DNA of 34,055 nt from Psychromonas aquimarina ATCC BAA-1526 (GTDB lineage Bacteria; Pseudomonadota; Gammaproteobacteria; Enterobacterales; Psychromonadaceae): positions 1 through 34,055 of the forward strand of contig NZ_AUAM01000045.1 of assembly GCF_000428725.1 (NCBI RefSeq). Direction: 5' to 3'. The notes under the pieces were generated by a model. That model was given only the letters and a program-made list of their open reading frames with translations. It did no database searches and was not told the DNA's origin. The position numbers were made by a program, and so were the translations under genes. How positions within the stretch are numbered: position 1 is the first letter of the stretch; each line of letters begins with the position of its first letter. Shown here piece after piece: positions 26,941 through 34,055 of the stretch.

Positions 26941-29745
26941 ATGGCGACTATTCCAGAAAACCCTTTTGTTCTTGTTGACGGCTCTTCTTATTTATATCGG
27001 GCTTTTTATGCGCCTCCGCATTTAACTAACTCGGCAGGAGAACCGACTGGTGCCGTGTACGGCGTGGTTAATATGCTGCAGAGTTTATTAAAGCAGTTTA
27101 ATCCGACTCATATCGTGGTGGTGTTTGACGCAAAAGGTAAAACTTTTCGTGATGATATGTATTCTGATTACAAAGCCAACCGTCCAAGCATGCCTGATGA
27201 TCTGCGCTGCCAGATAGAACCTCTGCATGAGGTGATTAAAGCGATGGGCTTACCTATTCTGATTGTACCCGGCGTAGAAGCCGATGATGTTATCGGTACG
27301 CTTGCTCGTCAGGCAAGCGCGCAGGGTATCGCAACTTTAATCAGCACCGGCGATAAAGATATGGCGCAGCTGGTGGATGATAATACTCTGTTGATTAATA
27401 CCATGACGGACACTGTTTTAGATGTGCAGGGGGTGAATGATAAATTCGGTATTCCGCCTGAGCTGATCATCGATTACCTGGGACTGATGGGGGATAAAGT
27501 CGATAATATTCCCGGCGTACCTGGAGTTGGAGAAAAAACTGCATTAGCTATGCTGCAGGGCATAGGTTCGCTTGAGGATATCTATCAGAATCTTGAAAAA
27601 CTAGCTCCGCTTGGTTTTCGCGGCAGTAAAGGTATGGCCAAAAAAATGCAGGATAATGAAGAGACGGCTCGCCTTTCTTATCAGCTGGCAACCATTAAAA
27701 CTGATGTCGAGCTTGATGAAGGTTATGGCGATTTTATTCATAAAGAGCAGGATACGGATGCTCTGGTGCAGCTGTTCGGCAAGCTTGAATTTAAACGCTG
27801 GTTATCTGCTCTGCTGGACGGTGGTAAAATGATCAGCCCGCAGTCTTCAGCCGCTGCTAGCAATGTTTCAACTGCTGGTGAAACACCGCTAAGCTCTGCT
27901 GTTGTTGACCGCAGTGCCTATAAAACTATTTATACGCCTGGTCAGCTAAGCCAGTGGATTACTAAACTAGAAAACGCTGAATTATTTGCCTTTGATACGG
28001 AAACAACCAGTTTAGATTATATGCAGGCTGAAATTGTCGGTTTATCTTTTGCTGTGCAGACTAATGCCGGCAGTGAAGGCGAACCGCTTATCGAAGCTGC
28101 GTATCTGCCGTTGGCTCATGATTATATTGATGCGCCTAAGCAGCTGGATTTAACAGATACTTTAGATAAATTAAGGCCGTTATTAGAATCATCTGAATTT
28201 AATAAAGTCGGTCAGAACTTAAAATATGACCGCAGTGTTTTATTAAACCACGGCATTGAGCTGCAGGGTATTCAGTTTGATACCATGCTGGAGTCCTATG
28301 TGGTAGATAGTACGGGTAAACACGATATGGATACCCTGGCGCTTAAGTATCTTGGCCATAAATGTATCTCTTTTGAAGAGATTGCCGGCAAAGGTAAAAA
28401 GCAGCTGACCTTTAACCAGATTACCATTAAAGAGGCTGCGCCTTATGCCGCCGAAGATGCAGATGTCACCCTGCGTTTACACCTTGAATTGTTTGAGCGT
28501 CTACAGGCCAGTGAGTCGTTAGCAAAGGTGTTTAATGATATTGAGCTGCCCCTATTAACCGTGCTTTCTGATATTGAACGCGGCGGAGTTGAAATTGACA
28601 GTGCTTTATTAACTCAGCAGAGCAATGAGATTGCTAAGCGTTTATTAGAGCTTGAAGAAGCAGCTTACGCAGAGGCGGGAAAACCGTTTAACTTAAGTTC
28701 GCCGAAACAGCTGCAGACGATTTTATTTGAAGAGCTTAATCTGCCGGTTTTAAAGAAAACACCAAAAGGTGCGCCTTCAACTGCCGAAGAAGTACTGCAG
28801 GAGTTAGCGTTAACTTATCCGCTTCCAAAGCTGATTATTGAACACCGTGGTTTAAGTAAACTAAAATCAACTTATACGGACAAACTGCCGCTTATGGTTA
28901 ATGATAAAACCAGGCGGGTACATACCTCTTACCACCAGGCCGTAACCGTTACTGGTCGATTATCTTCGAGCGATCCGAATCTGCAGAATATTCCAATTCG
29001 AAGTGCAGAAGGTCGTCGTATTCGTCAGGCTTTTATCGCACAGCCGGGTTATAAAATTGTTGCCGCCGATTACAGTCAGATTGAACTGCGTATTATGGCG
29101 CATCTTTCTCAAGACAAAGGTTTACTGGAAGCCTTTTCAAGCGGCAAAGATATCCACAAAGCAACTGCGTCGGAAGTCTTTTCCGTTGCACTTGATGAGG
29201 TCACAACTGAGCAGCGCCGCAGCGCGAAGGCGATTAACTTTGGCCTTATTTACGGCATGAGCGCCTTTGGTTTAGCTAAGCAACTTAATATCGGTCGCCA
29301 GGAAGCGCAGCAGTATATGGACAGATACTTTAACCGTTATCCTGGTGTGCTTACTTATATGGAAGATACGCGTTCATTAGCGAATGAAAAAGGCTATGTT
29401 GAGACAATTTTAGGCCGCCGCCTGCAGCTTCCTAATATTAAATCGCGAAACGGCATGCTTAAAAAGGCCGCGGAACGAGCTGCTATTAATGCGCCTATGC
29501 AGGGAACGGCTGCTGATATTATTAAAAAAGCGATGATTGATATGGCGGGCTGGGTAAAAGAGCAGCAGGCTGGAAGTGTACAGTTATTAATGCAGGTGCA
29601 CGATGAATTAATCTTCAGCATTAAAGAGGAGTTTGTCGAGCAGTATACTAAAGAGATCCAGGCTATTATGGCAAAAGCTGCTGACTTAGACGTTCCTCTT
29701 ATCGCGGATGCAGGAACGGGTGATAACTGGGATGAAGCGCATTAA
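26941..29745 (+). CDS. polA: PolA, DNA polymerase I
   Basis: Protein of 934 aa (E. coli 928 aa) for Okazaki-fragment processing and repair. The 5' nuclease domain (about 1-290) has [12 protein letters not shown] and [12 protein letters not shown]. The 3'-5' proofreading domain (about 325-520) keeps D352 and E354 in [12 protein letters not shown]. The polymerase domain has motif A with D710 ([14 protein letters not shown]), motif [15 protein letters not shown], and motif C with D888 (QVHDELIF). All active-site residues are present. The gene has its own control region and a downstream segment where many gammaproteobacteria encode the Spot 42 RNA. Confidence 0.98.
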   Translation: MATIPENPFVLVDGSSYLYRAFYAPPHLTNSAGEPTGAVYGVVNMLQSLLKQFNPTHIVVVFDAKGKTFRDDMYSDYKANRPSMPDDLRCQIEPLHEVIKAMGLPILIVPGVEADDVIGTLARQASAQGIATLISTGDKDMAQLVDDNTLLINTMTDTVLDVQGVNDKFGIPPELIIDYLGLMGDKVDNIPGVPGVGEKTALAMLQGIGSLEDIYQNLEKLAPLGFRGSKGMAKKMQDNEETARLSYQLATIKTDVELDEGYGDFIHKEQDTDALVQLFGKLEFKRWLSALLDGGKMISPQSSAAASNVSTAGETPLSSAVVDRSAYKTIYTPGQLSQWITKLENAELFAFDTETTSLDYMQAEIVGLSFAVQTNAGSEGEPLIEAAYLPLAHDYIDAPKQLDLTDTLDKLRPLLESSEFNKVGQNLKYDRSVLLNHGIELQGIQFDTMLESYVVDSTGKHDMDTLALKYLGHKCISFEEIAGKGKKQLTFNQITIKEAAPYAAEDADVTLRLHLELFERLQASESLAKVFNDIELPLLTVLSDIERGGVEIDSALLTQQSNEIAKRLLELEEAAYAEAGKPFNLSSPKQLQTILFEELNLPVLKKTPKGAPSTAEEVLQELALTYPLPKLIIEHRGLSKLKSTYTDKLPLMVNDKTRRVHTSYHQAVTVTGRLSSSDPNLQNIPIRSAEGRRIRQAFIAQPGYKIVAADYSQIELRIMAHLSQDKGLLEAFSSGKDIHKATASEVFSVALDEVTTEQRRSAKAINFGLIYGMSAFGLAKQLNIGRQEAQQYMDRYFNRYPGVLTYMEDTRSLANEKGYVETILGRRLQLPNIKSRNGMLKKAAERAAINAPMQGTAADIIKKAMIDMAGWVKEQQAGSVQLLMQVHDELIFSIKEEFVEQYTKEIQAIMAKAADLDVPLIADAGTGDNWDEAH

Positions 29746-29785
29746 TTTAAATTTATTATATAACTGTTTTTATTGTGCTTTTTAC

Positions 29786-29817
29786 ATTGAAATAAAATAA
29801 TTTAAATTTATTTCAAT
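29786..29817. repeat. Perfect inverted repeat downstream of polA
   Basis: ATTGAAATAAA (29786-29796) and TTTATTTCAAT (29807-29817) are perfect 11-bp complements around a 10-nt AT-rich centre, 41 bp after polA. No T-run follows. It could be a weak polA 3' end or a site for a dimeric protein. Confidence 0.5.
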
Positions 29818-29839
29818 GGCAATGAACTTTTTATATAAG

Positions 29840-29928
29840 TTGCGGACTAATACATGAACAATTTAAGTTCATAGTTTCTTCCTTAGTTTTCCCTCTTGAC
29901 AATATATTTTGTCAAGAGGGTTTTTTTT
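29840..29928 (+). ncRNA. Candidate small RNA at the Spot 42 position
   Basis: Between polA and the next terminator lies a stretch with TATATAA (29832-29838) as a possible -10, a 6-bp stem ATGAAC/GTTCAT (29854-29872), and a very strong terminator (29891-29928). This would give an RNA of about 85-90 nt. In many gammaproteobacteria this position encodes Spot 42 (spf). The conserved Spot 42 5' region is not recognisable here, so identity is not claimed and the boundaries are guesses. Confidence 0.3.
29891..29928 (+). terminator. Strong terminator downstream of polA
   Basis: The perfect 10-bp stem CCCTCTTGAC (29891-29900) / GTCAAGAGGG (29911-29920) has a 10-nt AT loop and eight Ts. It lies about 145 bp after polA, far for a gene's own terminator, which suggests a separate transcript ends here. 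Confidence 0.93.
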
Positions 29929-29957
29929 GCCCTTTTTTTAGTGCTTTTCTGCAGGCA

Positions 29958-29986
29958 TAAAAAAACCTCCGTTTTAGGGGAGGTTT
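29958..29986 (-). terminator. Terminator after cheX (minus strand)
   Basis: On the minus strand, the stem AACCTCC / GGAGGTT (29964-29985) is followed by a run of seven Ts. It ends the cheX transcript. Confidence 0.88.
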
Positions 29987-30002
29987 AAGGAAAGAGGGGG
30001 AA

Positions 30003-30467
30003 TTACTGGTTAAAGCATATTTCAATAAATGCGTTACCATGTTCAGAGGTAAACGGCATTAATACTTTGGCACCGTCAACCTGGTGCTTAATCGCATGGT
30101 TTTCGCCAGTTACAACAACTGGAGTCGCCATACTGAATTCATAGCCCTTTTCTCCAAGTTGACGTTTTGCACCTCCGGCAACCATATTGGTTATTTCACC
30201 AAGCATATCGGTAATATCATCAGAGATACTGTCAACACTTTCACCGACCATCAGCTGAAAAACATTTAGCGCTAATTTTTTTTCAAAACTAATTGAAAAA
30301 GACCCTTTAGCAGTGGGCCCGACCATACCGATTAAACCTGATACATCTCCGCGCGCAATCGCGTCTTTTTTAAGGCAAGGCTTTCCTGGTTTTATTTCTA
30401 TTTGCGCCATCGTCTGCAGCACATTGATAAAAGAAGATAAAAAAGGATTTACAAATTCTGCATTCAT
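30003..30467 (-). CDS. cheX: CheX-family chemotaxis phosphatase
   Basis: Protein of 154 aa, the usual length for CheX. The single phosphatase signature ExxN is E91 and N94 in MLGEITNMVAGGAKRQLG. CheX proteins dephosphorylate CheY-P. No chemotaxis genes flank it, so the partner response regulator is elsewhere. Such orphan CheX-like genes are common in marine gammaproteobacteria. It could act on a non-motility response regulator. Confidence 0.82.
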   Translation of the reverse strand: MNAEFVNPFLSSFINVLQTMAQIEIKPGKPCLKKDAIARGDVSGLIGMVGPTAKGSFSISFEKKLALNVFQLMVGESVDSISDDITDMLGEITNMVAGGAKRQLGEKGYEFSMATPVVVTGENHAIKHQVDGAKVLMPFTSEHGNAFIEICFNQ

Positions 30468-30569
30468 AGTTTATACACTTGTATTTATTAGTCGAAAGAT
30501 CCATTTAAGCATACCAGCATCATCTGTAAAGTGTAATTATCTATTTACAAATGCTAGGGGTATAAATGA

Positions 30570-31004
30570 TTAATTATAGAGACAGTTATAACAAATACCA
30601 TGGGCTTCTAATACTTTATTAGTGATTTGGAAGCCCGATTGTTTGGCTTGCGCCGAAAATGCGTCATCTATCACAGGATCGCTTAACTCAATAATTTGTC
30701 TGCAGCTGTCACAAATTAATAACTGCATCGGATGTGCGCAGCCGAAATGTTCACACATAATATAAGCATTTAATGACTCAATGCGGTGGATAAAATGATT
30801 TTCTAATAAAAAATCTAAGGCACGGTAGATAGTAGGGGGTTTGGCGTTTGTCTCGTGTTTTTTTAACTGCTCAAGTAAATCATACGCGCTTACTGCGCCA
30901 GTCTGTTCTGTCATAAGCTGAAATACACGCTGTCGTATCGGAGTAAAACGAATGTTTTTCTGTTTACAAAGAGCGACGGCACGTTCTAATAAAGGTTTAG
31001 GCAT
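30570..31004 (-). CDS. zur: Zur, zinc uptake regulator (Fur family)
   Basis: Fur-family repressor of 144 aa. The N-terminal winged helix contains IRFTPIRQRVFQLM and AKPPTIYRALDFLLENHFIH, very like E. coli Zur (TVYRALDFLLEQGFVH). The dimerisation domain holds two CxxC pairs, CDSC and CYNC, for structural zinc, and EAHGICYNC matches Zur EAHGLCAAC. With zinc it should repress zinc import genes. ATG 31004 is chosen over an upstream in-frame GTG at 31034 because MPKPLLERAVALCKQKN aligns with the family start. It lies divergent to the dusA start, a conserved arrangement. Confidence 0.9.
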   Translation of the reverse strand: MPKPLLERAVALCKQKNIRFTPIRQRVFQLMTEQTGAVSAYDLLEQLKKHETNAKPPTIYRALDFLLENHFIHRIESLNAYIMCEHFGCAHPMQLLICDSCRQIIELSDPVIDDAFSAQAKQSGFQITNKVLEAHGICYNCLYN

Positions 31005-31380
31005 GTATAGAAACTCATGGTTGAAGGTTAGCACTGCAAATTAAAGGCCTATGCTACCACAGCAAGGAGATTACACAGAATAAATGAATCAATGCCCGCC
31101 TCTGATTTTTGCATCTTGAATGATAACGGGTATAGACGCTGGTTTGACCTTTGCAGGGTAAAATAAAAGGCGAAAACCAGCTGTTTCTTTCTTTTGAATG
31201 TGCGGGGCTCTCTGTGTATGATTACCTGCTTTATTTTGCCTTCTATCGGTATTTTAAATTTCTAATGACTGACAGGTTAGTCCGGTAGAAAATAAAGCAG
31301 TGACCCGGCTCTTTTCAGGGGCCTGCAGGGCATTATTAAGTGCAGTTCAGAACAGCTATATAGAAAAGTGAGCATAATCA
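31005..31380. other. zur-dusA divergent intergenic region with two large hairpins
   Basis: No gene is seen. Hairpin 1 (31138-31181) pairs GCTGGTTT and CCTTT with AAAGG and AAACCAGC, followed by a T-rich tract. Hairpin 2 (31226-31300) pairs CTGCTTTATTTT (31226-31237) perfectly with AAAATAAAGCAG (31289-31300), and the inner TTCTATCGG can extend near CCGGTAGAA. I could not identify a Zur box or promoter by eye. Confidence 0.55.
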
Positions 31381-31461
31381 ATGACAAATCAAGAGAATTC
31401 CCGCATTTATCCATCAAACCGCTTTTCCATAGCACCGATGCTGGATTGGACTGACTTTTAG
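31381..31461 (+). pseudogene. dusA: 5' fragment of dusA (tRNA-dihydrouridine synthase A), cut by an island
   Basis: ATG 31381 opens a 26-residue peptide ending RFSIAPMLDWTDF then TAG. Full DusA reads RFSVAPMLDWTDRHCRYF, so identity stops right after WTD. The intact enzyme (about 330 aa) makes dihydrouridine in tRNA with FMN. The rest of dusA is not in the window; if it survives it should lie at the far end of the island. The 5' part of dusA is a known target of a family of tyrosine integrases. Confidence 0.85.
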
Positions 31462-31464
31462 GCT
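31438..31464 (+). mobile_element. Attachment-site core, copy 1 (left end of island)
   Basis: 27 bp starting ATGCTGGATTGGACTGAC inside the dusA fragment, continuing TTTTAGGCT on the element side. It matches 31651-31677 at 25 of 27 positions. Recombination presumably took place within the dusA-derived part. Confidence 0.75.
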
Positions 31465-31487
31465 GTGCAAGGCTTTATCGGCATTTG

Positions 31488-31556
31488 GGCGTACTATAGG
31501 CGTACCGTCATTTTTTATACCTAAGGTTTAAGGCTAAAGGCGTACCGAGGCGAACT
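31488..31556 (+). repeat. Array of short repeats by att copy 1, probable integrase arm sites
   Basis: GGCGTACT (31488), GGCGTACC (31499), GGCGTACC (31539) and GGCGAACT (31549) form a series with 10-11 bp or multiple spacing, all in the same direction. Offsets from the core start are 50, 61, 101 and 111 bp. Confidence 0.7.
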
Positions 31557-31650
31557 AGCTAGCTATCACTTCAATTACCTGTGTTACTGATTCAGACATA
31601 TCTATTTTTCTATAAGTAAATACTTGCCTCTCGCAATTTTATTATTACCT

Positions 31651-31677
31651 ATGCTGGATTGGACGGACTTTTAAGCT
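31651..31677 (+). mobile_element. Attachment-site core, copy 2
   Basis: ATGCTGGATTGGACGGAC then TTTTAAGCT, 25/27 identical to copy 1 and 213 bp downstream. The sequence before it is not the dusA start except for CCT/CCG. It is read as the end of a second, related element or a remnant of one. Confidence 0.7.
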
Positions 31678-31700
31678 ATTACTGGCATTTGATGTTCCGA

Positions 31701-31771
31701 GGGGGGCTATAGGGGAGCCGATTGTTGTAAGGGGGACTCAAGGGGGACCGAGGGGAACTCTAAGGAGAACC
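31701..31771 (+). repeat. Array of short repeats by att copy 2, probable integrase arm sites
   Basis: GGGGGGCT (31701), GGGGAGCC (31712), GGGGGACT (31731), GGGGGACC (31742), GGGGAACT (31752) and GGAGAACC (31764). Offsets from the core start are 50, 61, 80, 91, 101 and 113 bp, so three offsets (50, 61, 101) equal those of copy 1 although the repeat sequence differs. GTTCCCC at 32027 is one inverted match further on. Confidence 0.7.
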
Positions 31772-32265
31772 GCGTCAGCACTGTTTTTTGTATCTATTAT
31801 TTCAGTGTTTAACCCATTCCATCACTTCGGCTTATAGTTAATCTTCCATCTCGGCTTGAGGCATAAACAGCCTTTTGAATGACGGCTGCTTAATACCAGC
31901 AAATCCTCTCCCATGCATTATTTTTAATCTCATTTCTTATTCAACATAGTTTAAAAATAGTGAATTTTATACTTAGTTCCCTTTAACAAATCAGTGCATT
32001 TATATACTGTGATGGTTGTGTTTAGCGTTCCCCTCTATCCCTTTTTACAATCATTTTGTTTTTCAGTGATGATGTAATGGTGTGTAATGTTTATTTCTAG
32101 TTATTTGGTATATCATCCCGCACATATTTTGTTGGGAGTCTAATTTCTCTTTATAAAATAAAGGATTATATGTTCTTTGCGTTGTTTTCTTTATTAAGAT
32201 ATAACGGGGCGATTACGCCACTTTGACGTATATAAAATTTGTTATGCGTAAATAAGGGGGGGAAT
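31772..32265. other. Island leader region without a gene
   Basis: About 490 bp, AT-rich, with no credible open frame. It holds one inverted arm-like GTTCCCC at 32027-32033 and, at its end, the strong ribosome site of the next gene (AAGGGGGGG, 32254-32262). No integrase gene is present here. Confidence 0.5.
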
Positions 32266-32973
32266 ATGACTAATGAGAGTAAAAGTTTAGATCTTACTGG
32301 ATTAGGTGAAGTGGCTAAATCAATACCGGCAGAGGTTTATACTCAGACGGCTACTACTGTCCTAACCACATTCAATAAACTTGTTGCACCAATAACTGAA
32401 ACCACCAATGGTTTAGGGAGATACATAAAGCAAAAGTTTGATAACATGATTGATGTTGAGAAAGCAGTTGCTACATATACATTGGATAACGCTGTAATTA
32501 AAGCTCAAATTAAAGCAGTTGCTTTAGGGCAATCTATATCTCCTCCGATACACCATAAAAGTTTTGTTAAAACACTCGATGAGGCATCTAAAGAAACTGA
32601 TCCACTTTTACATGAAATGTGGGAAAATTTACTTGCTGAACAGTTAGTCGACGATGCATTTCACCCCCACTTCGTAGAAATACTATCGCACTTCAGTCCT
32701 AGAGAGGCTTCTCTATTAGTTTCCTTAAAGCCAAAAGCTGAAATAACCGTGCACTGCGGTGGGTACATCTCTTACGATGTAGATCACTTTACTTATTGGC
32801 TCCGAAATGGAGATAATACTGAATTAAATAACTGGGATTATTCATGTATTTTATTAAATGAATTTCAGTTCATCGGTTTGTTATCTCCAGGCAAAGAAAA
32901 GTATCCAGAAGGTACTGCCATTTTGTACAGAACACGTTCAGGTGACGCCTTTCTTAAAGCAGTATCATCGTAG
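32266..32973 (+). CDS. Abi-alpha family protein (DUF4393), putative phage defence
   Basis: Protein of 235 aa. The N-terminal helical part EVAKSIPAEVYTQTATTVLT followed by PITETTNGLGRYIKQKF, and the middle DPLLHEMWENLLAEQL with HPHFVEILSHFSPREASLL, follow the order of the Abi-alpha / DUF4393 family, some members of which are tied to abortive infection. The C-terminal part is family-variable. ATG 32266 is chosen because AAGGGGGGG lies just upstream; an in-frame upstream ATG at 32239 lacks this. It is the first gene of the island cargo. Defence activity is inferred from family and location. The family call is from memory. Confidence 0.7.
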   Translation: MTNESKSLDLTGLGEVAKSIPAEVYTQTATTVLTTFNKLVAPITETTNGLGRYIKQKFDNMIDVEKAVATYTLDNAVIKAQIKAVALGQSISPPIHHKSFVKTLDEASKETDPLLHEMWENLLAEQLVDDAFHPHFVEILSHFSPREASLLVSLKPKAEITVHCGGYISYDVDHFTYWLRNGDNTELNNWDYSCILLNEFQFIGLLSPGKEKYPEGTAILYRTRSGDAFLKAVSS

Positions 32974-33101
32974 AAATGCGAACTTACTCGCAGTTGCTTG
33001 CGATATTGAGTAAGCAAAACATTATCAGTCCTTCAGTTTTTAGATAAATAGATTAAAGACTTTCCCCTTATTTTTTTTACTAACCAGTCATTGAGAAATA
33101 T

Positions 33102-33746
33102 ATGGTAATAACACCAAAAATAGTTTGTGATACTTGTGATACTAAGCATCTACTTAAAGTTACTTTAGGACGTGAGGGGAGGCAATATCACACATTTCCT
33201 TGTACTGAATGTGAAGAAGAAATCGAATTTGGTTTGGAAAACTTATTTAATGGTGGTGAATATCGATATGTCCGTAATTGTAGTAAAGGTGATTTTGATT
33301 ACTTTGAAGCTATTCAAGTACATTTAAACCCAGATTTTGGGGTTGGTCATAAAGTAGTACAAGCCGGCGATTTGATTACTGCAACATTATCTAATGTTCT
33401 AGAAATGCAACGGATGGAAAAAGAATTCGAGAAAGAACAAAATGAAGGCGTTGTTAAGCACCGAGTCAACTACGATAACTTCAATAGCGAAGCAATGCGC
33501 TTCTACTTAAAAACATGTTCTCTTTTAAAAAAAGGTAAGCAAGCTCTTGCAGATAAATATATTGATAAAAACTATCTTCATTTTGAAGAAAGCAAAGGGG
33601 AGGATGAATCTTATTATTTAAGTAAGTTGCTAAAGCATATAATTGGTGAATATGGCTTAGAAATACTTAACTCCCTTAATCAAGAAAAAAATAAAGCGGG
33701 TGACAGAAATGGTCCCCAAAAATCGGACACGATCTTAAGTGATTAA
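33102..33746 (+). CDS. Unknown protein with N-terminal zinc ribbon, tail probably replaced by IS sequence
   Basis: Protein of 214 aa that I do not recognise. C9/C12 (CDTC) and C34/C37 (CTEC) form a likely zinc ribbon. A charged helical part follows around residues 105-115 (MQRMEKEFEKEQNEG), then a helical C-terminal region. It follows the Abi-alpha gene by 128 bp on the same strand, with a 7-bp stem (CTTACTC/GAGTAAG, 32983-33014) between them. The last 12-15 codons appear to be read from the end of the IS3-family element, so the natural C-terminus is likely lost or altered. No function is assigned. Confidence 0.6.
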   Translation: MVITPKIVCDTCDTKHLLKVTLGREGRQYHTFPCTECEEEIEFGLENLFNGGEYRYVRNCSKGDFDYFEAIQVHLNPDFGVGHKVVQAGDLITATLSNVLEMQRMEKEFEKEQNEGVVKHRVNYDNFNSEAMRFYLKTCSLLKKGKQALADKYIDKNYLHFEESKGEDESYYLSKLLKHIIGEYGLEILNSLNQEKNKAGDRNGPQKSDTILSD

Positions 33747-34055
33747 TCTGTTTTAATAACTAGCATCACAGCTGGAGCAGATTATGACTAGAAAACGTAG
33801 AAACCACTCACCAGAATTTAAAGCTAAGGTTGCATTAGCGGCTGCTAAGGGAGATAAAACTTTATCTGAGTTAGCACAGCAATTTAATCTTCACACCAAT
33901 CAAATTACCACCTGGAAGCAGGAGTTACTTAATAATGCCTCTTCAATTTTTGATGGGAAGTCTTCAGTCGCTAAAGATGACAGTGCCGAGGTCGACAAAC
34001 TGCACGCTAAAATTGGGCAATTGACGATGGAAAATGATTTTTTGGCCAAAGTGCT
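33701..34055 (+). mobile_element. IS3-family insertion sequence, left end (continues beyond window)
   Basis: The left end is near 33701 (TGACAGAAATGG) or 33710 (TGGTCCCC), before GGTCCCCAAAAATCGGACAC, a sequence in the style of IS3-family terminal repeats. orfA starts at 33784. The other end, orfB and any target duplication are outside the window, so the exact boundary is uncertain. Confidence 0.7.
33784..34055 (+). CDS. IS3-family transposase OrfA (partial at window end)
   Basis: The first 90 codons are present, and the gene runs off the window. The N-terminal helix-turn-helix contains HSPEFKAKVALAAAKGDKTL and ELAQQFNLHTNQITTWKQEL. A leucine-zipper-like part follows with KLHAKIGQLTMENDFLAKV, typical of OrfA that joins OrfB by a programmed frameshift. 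AGCTGGAGCAG upstream supplies the ribosome site. Confidence 0.88.
   Translation, partial: MTRKRRNHSPEFKAKVALAAAKGDKTLSELAQQFNLHTNQITTWKQELLNNASSIFDGKSSVAKDDSAEVDKLHAKIGQLTMENDFLAKV

Larger units (their letters stand above)
31438..34055. mobile_element. Left part of a dusA-integrated genomic island (continues beyond window)
   Basis: Starts at the dusA break and contains tandem att-like sites, two accessory genes and an IS3-family element. The genes have no core-genome relatives among the neighbours. The integrase and the rest of dusA are expected to the right of the window. Confidence 0.7.

Noticed and set aside
29840..29928. Annotating Spot 42 (spf) outright
   Set aside because: Position and terminator fit, but the conserved Spot 42 5' sequence is not seen; kept only as a low-confidence candidate RNA.
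31488..31771. Short-repeat arrays as a possible CRISPR
   Set aside because: Units are only 8 bp with 2-3 bp gaps in most cases, and there are no uniform spacers; arm-type protein sites explain them better.

Overview
The window looks like a chromosome segment of a marine gammaproteobacterium, probably near Psychromonas, Moritella or Vibrio. This rests on gene content and protein similarity recalled from memory, not on a search. Base composition is moderately AT-rich, and most proteins are close to their E. coli or Vibrio counterparts (CadB, CadA, PdxY, LysS, PutP, Rho, UbiD, Fre, PolA, Zur).

Layout, left to right. (1) 1-600: the end of an rRNA operon, with a complete 5S gene, three successive rho-independent terminators and a diverged direct repeat. 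(2) 797-9912: a lysine, cadaverine and polyamine block. It holds the membrane regulator CadC, the CadB lysine/cadaverine antiporter, the CadA lysine decarboxylase, the PLP-salvage kinase PdxY, then on the opposite strand MdtJ-MdtI (SMR polyamine exporter) and LysS. A LysR-type regulator diverges from mdtJI. (3) 11205-17638: a proline-use block with an AraC-type regulator, a PutA without an N-terminal DNA-binding domain, a separate small protein resembling the missing C-terminal domain of PutA, and the PutP symporter. (4) 17733-21774: a GppA-like phosphatase and RhlB on the minus strand, diverging from TrxA and Rho. (5) 21858-31004: core genes ubiD-fre, an HDOD protein, a PlsC-like acyltransferase, polA, cheX and zur.

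(6) 31381-34055: accessory DNA. Divergent from zur is the start of dusA, cut after about 26 codons. The break lies in a 27-bp sequence repeated 213 bp downstream at 25/27 identity. Each copy is followed, starting exactly 50 bp from the copy's first base, by 8-bp repeats at roughly 10-11-bp steps. This looks like two related integrase attachment sites in tandem, the left edge of a dusA-targeted genomic island. The visible cargo is an Abi-alpha (DUF4393) protein, an unknown zinc-ribbon protein and an IS3-family insertion sequence that runs off the window and seems to have replaced the tail of the zinc-ribbon gene.

How the genes fit together: CadA consumes lysine and a proton and needs PLP, which PdxY can regenerate. 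CadB exchanges cadaverine for lysine, and MdtJI may export polyamines. In the put block, PutP imports proline and PutA oxidises it to glutamate, with the AraC protein the likely activator because this PutA cannot be its own repressor. The most unusual observations are the paired attachment-like sites, the split PutA C-terminal domain, the two 10-bp repeats 21 bp apart before putA, and a 26-residue tandem duplication at the LysS N-terminus.
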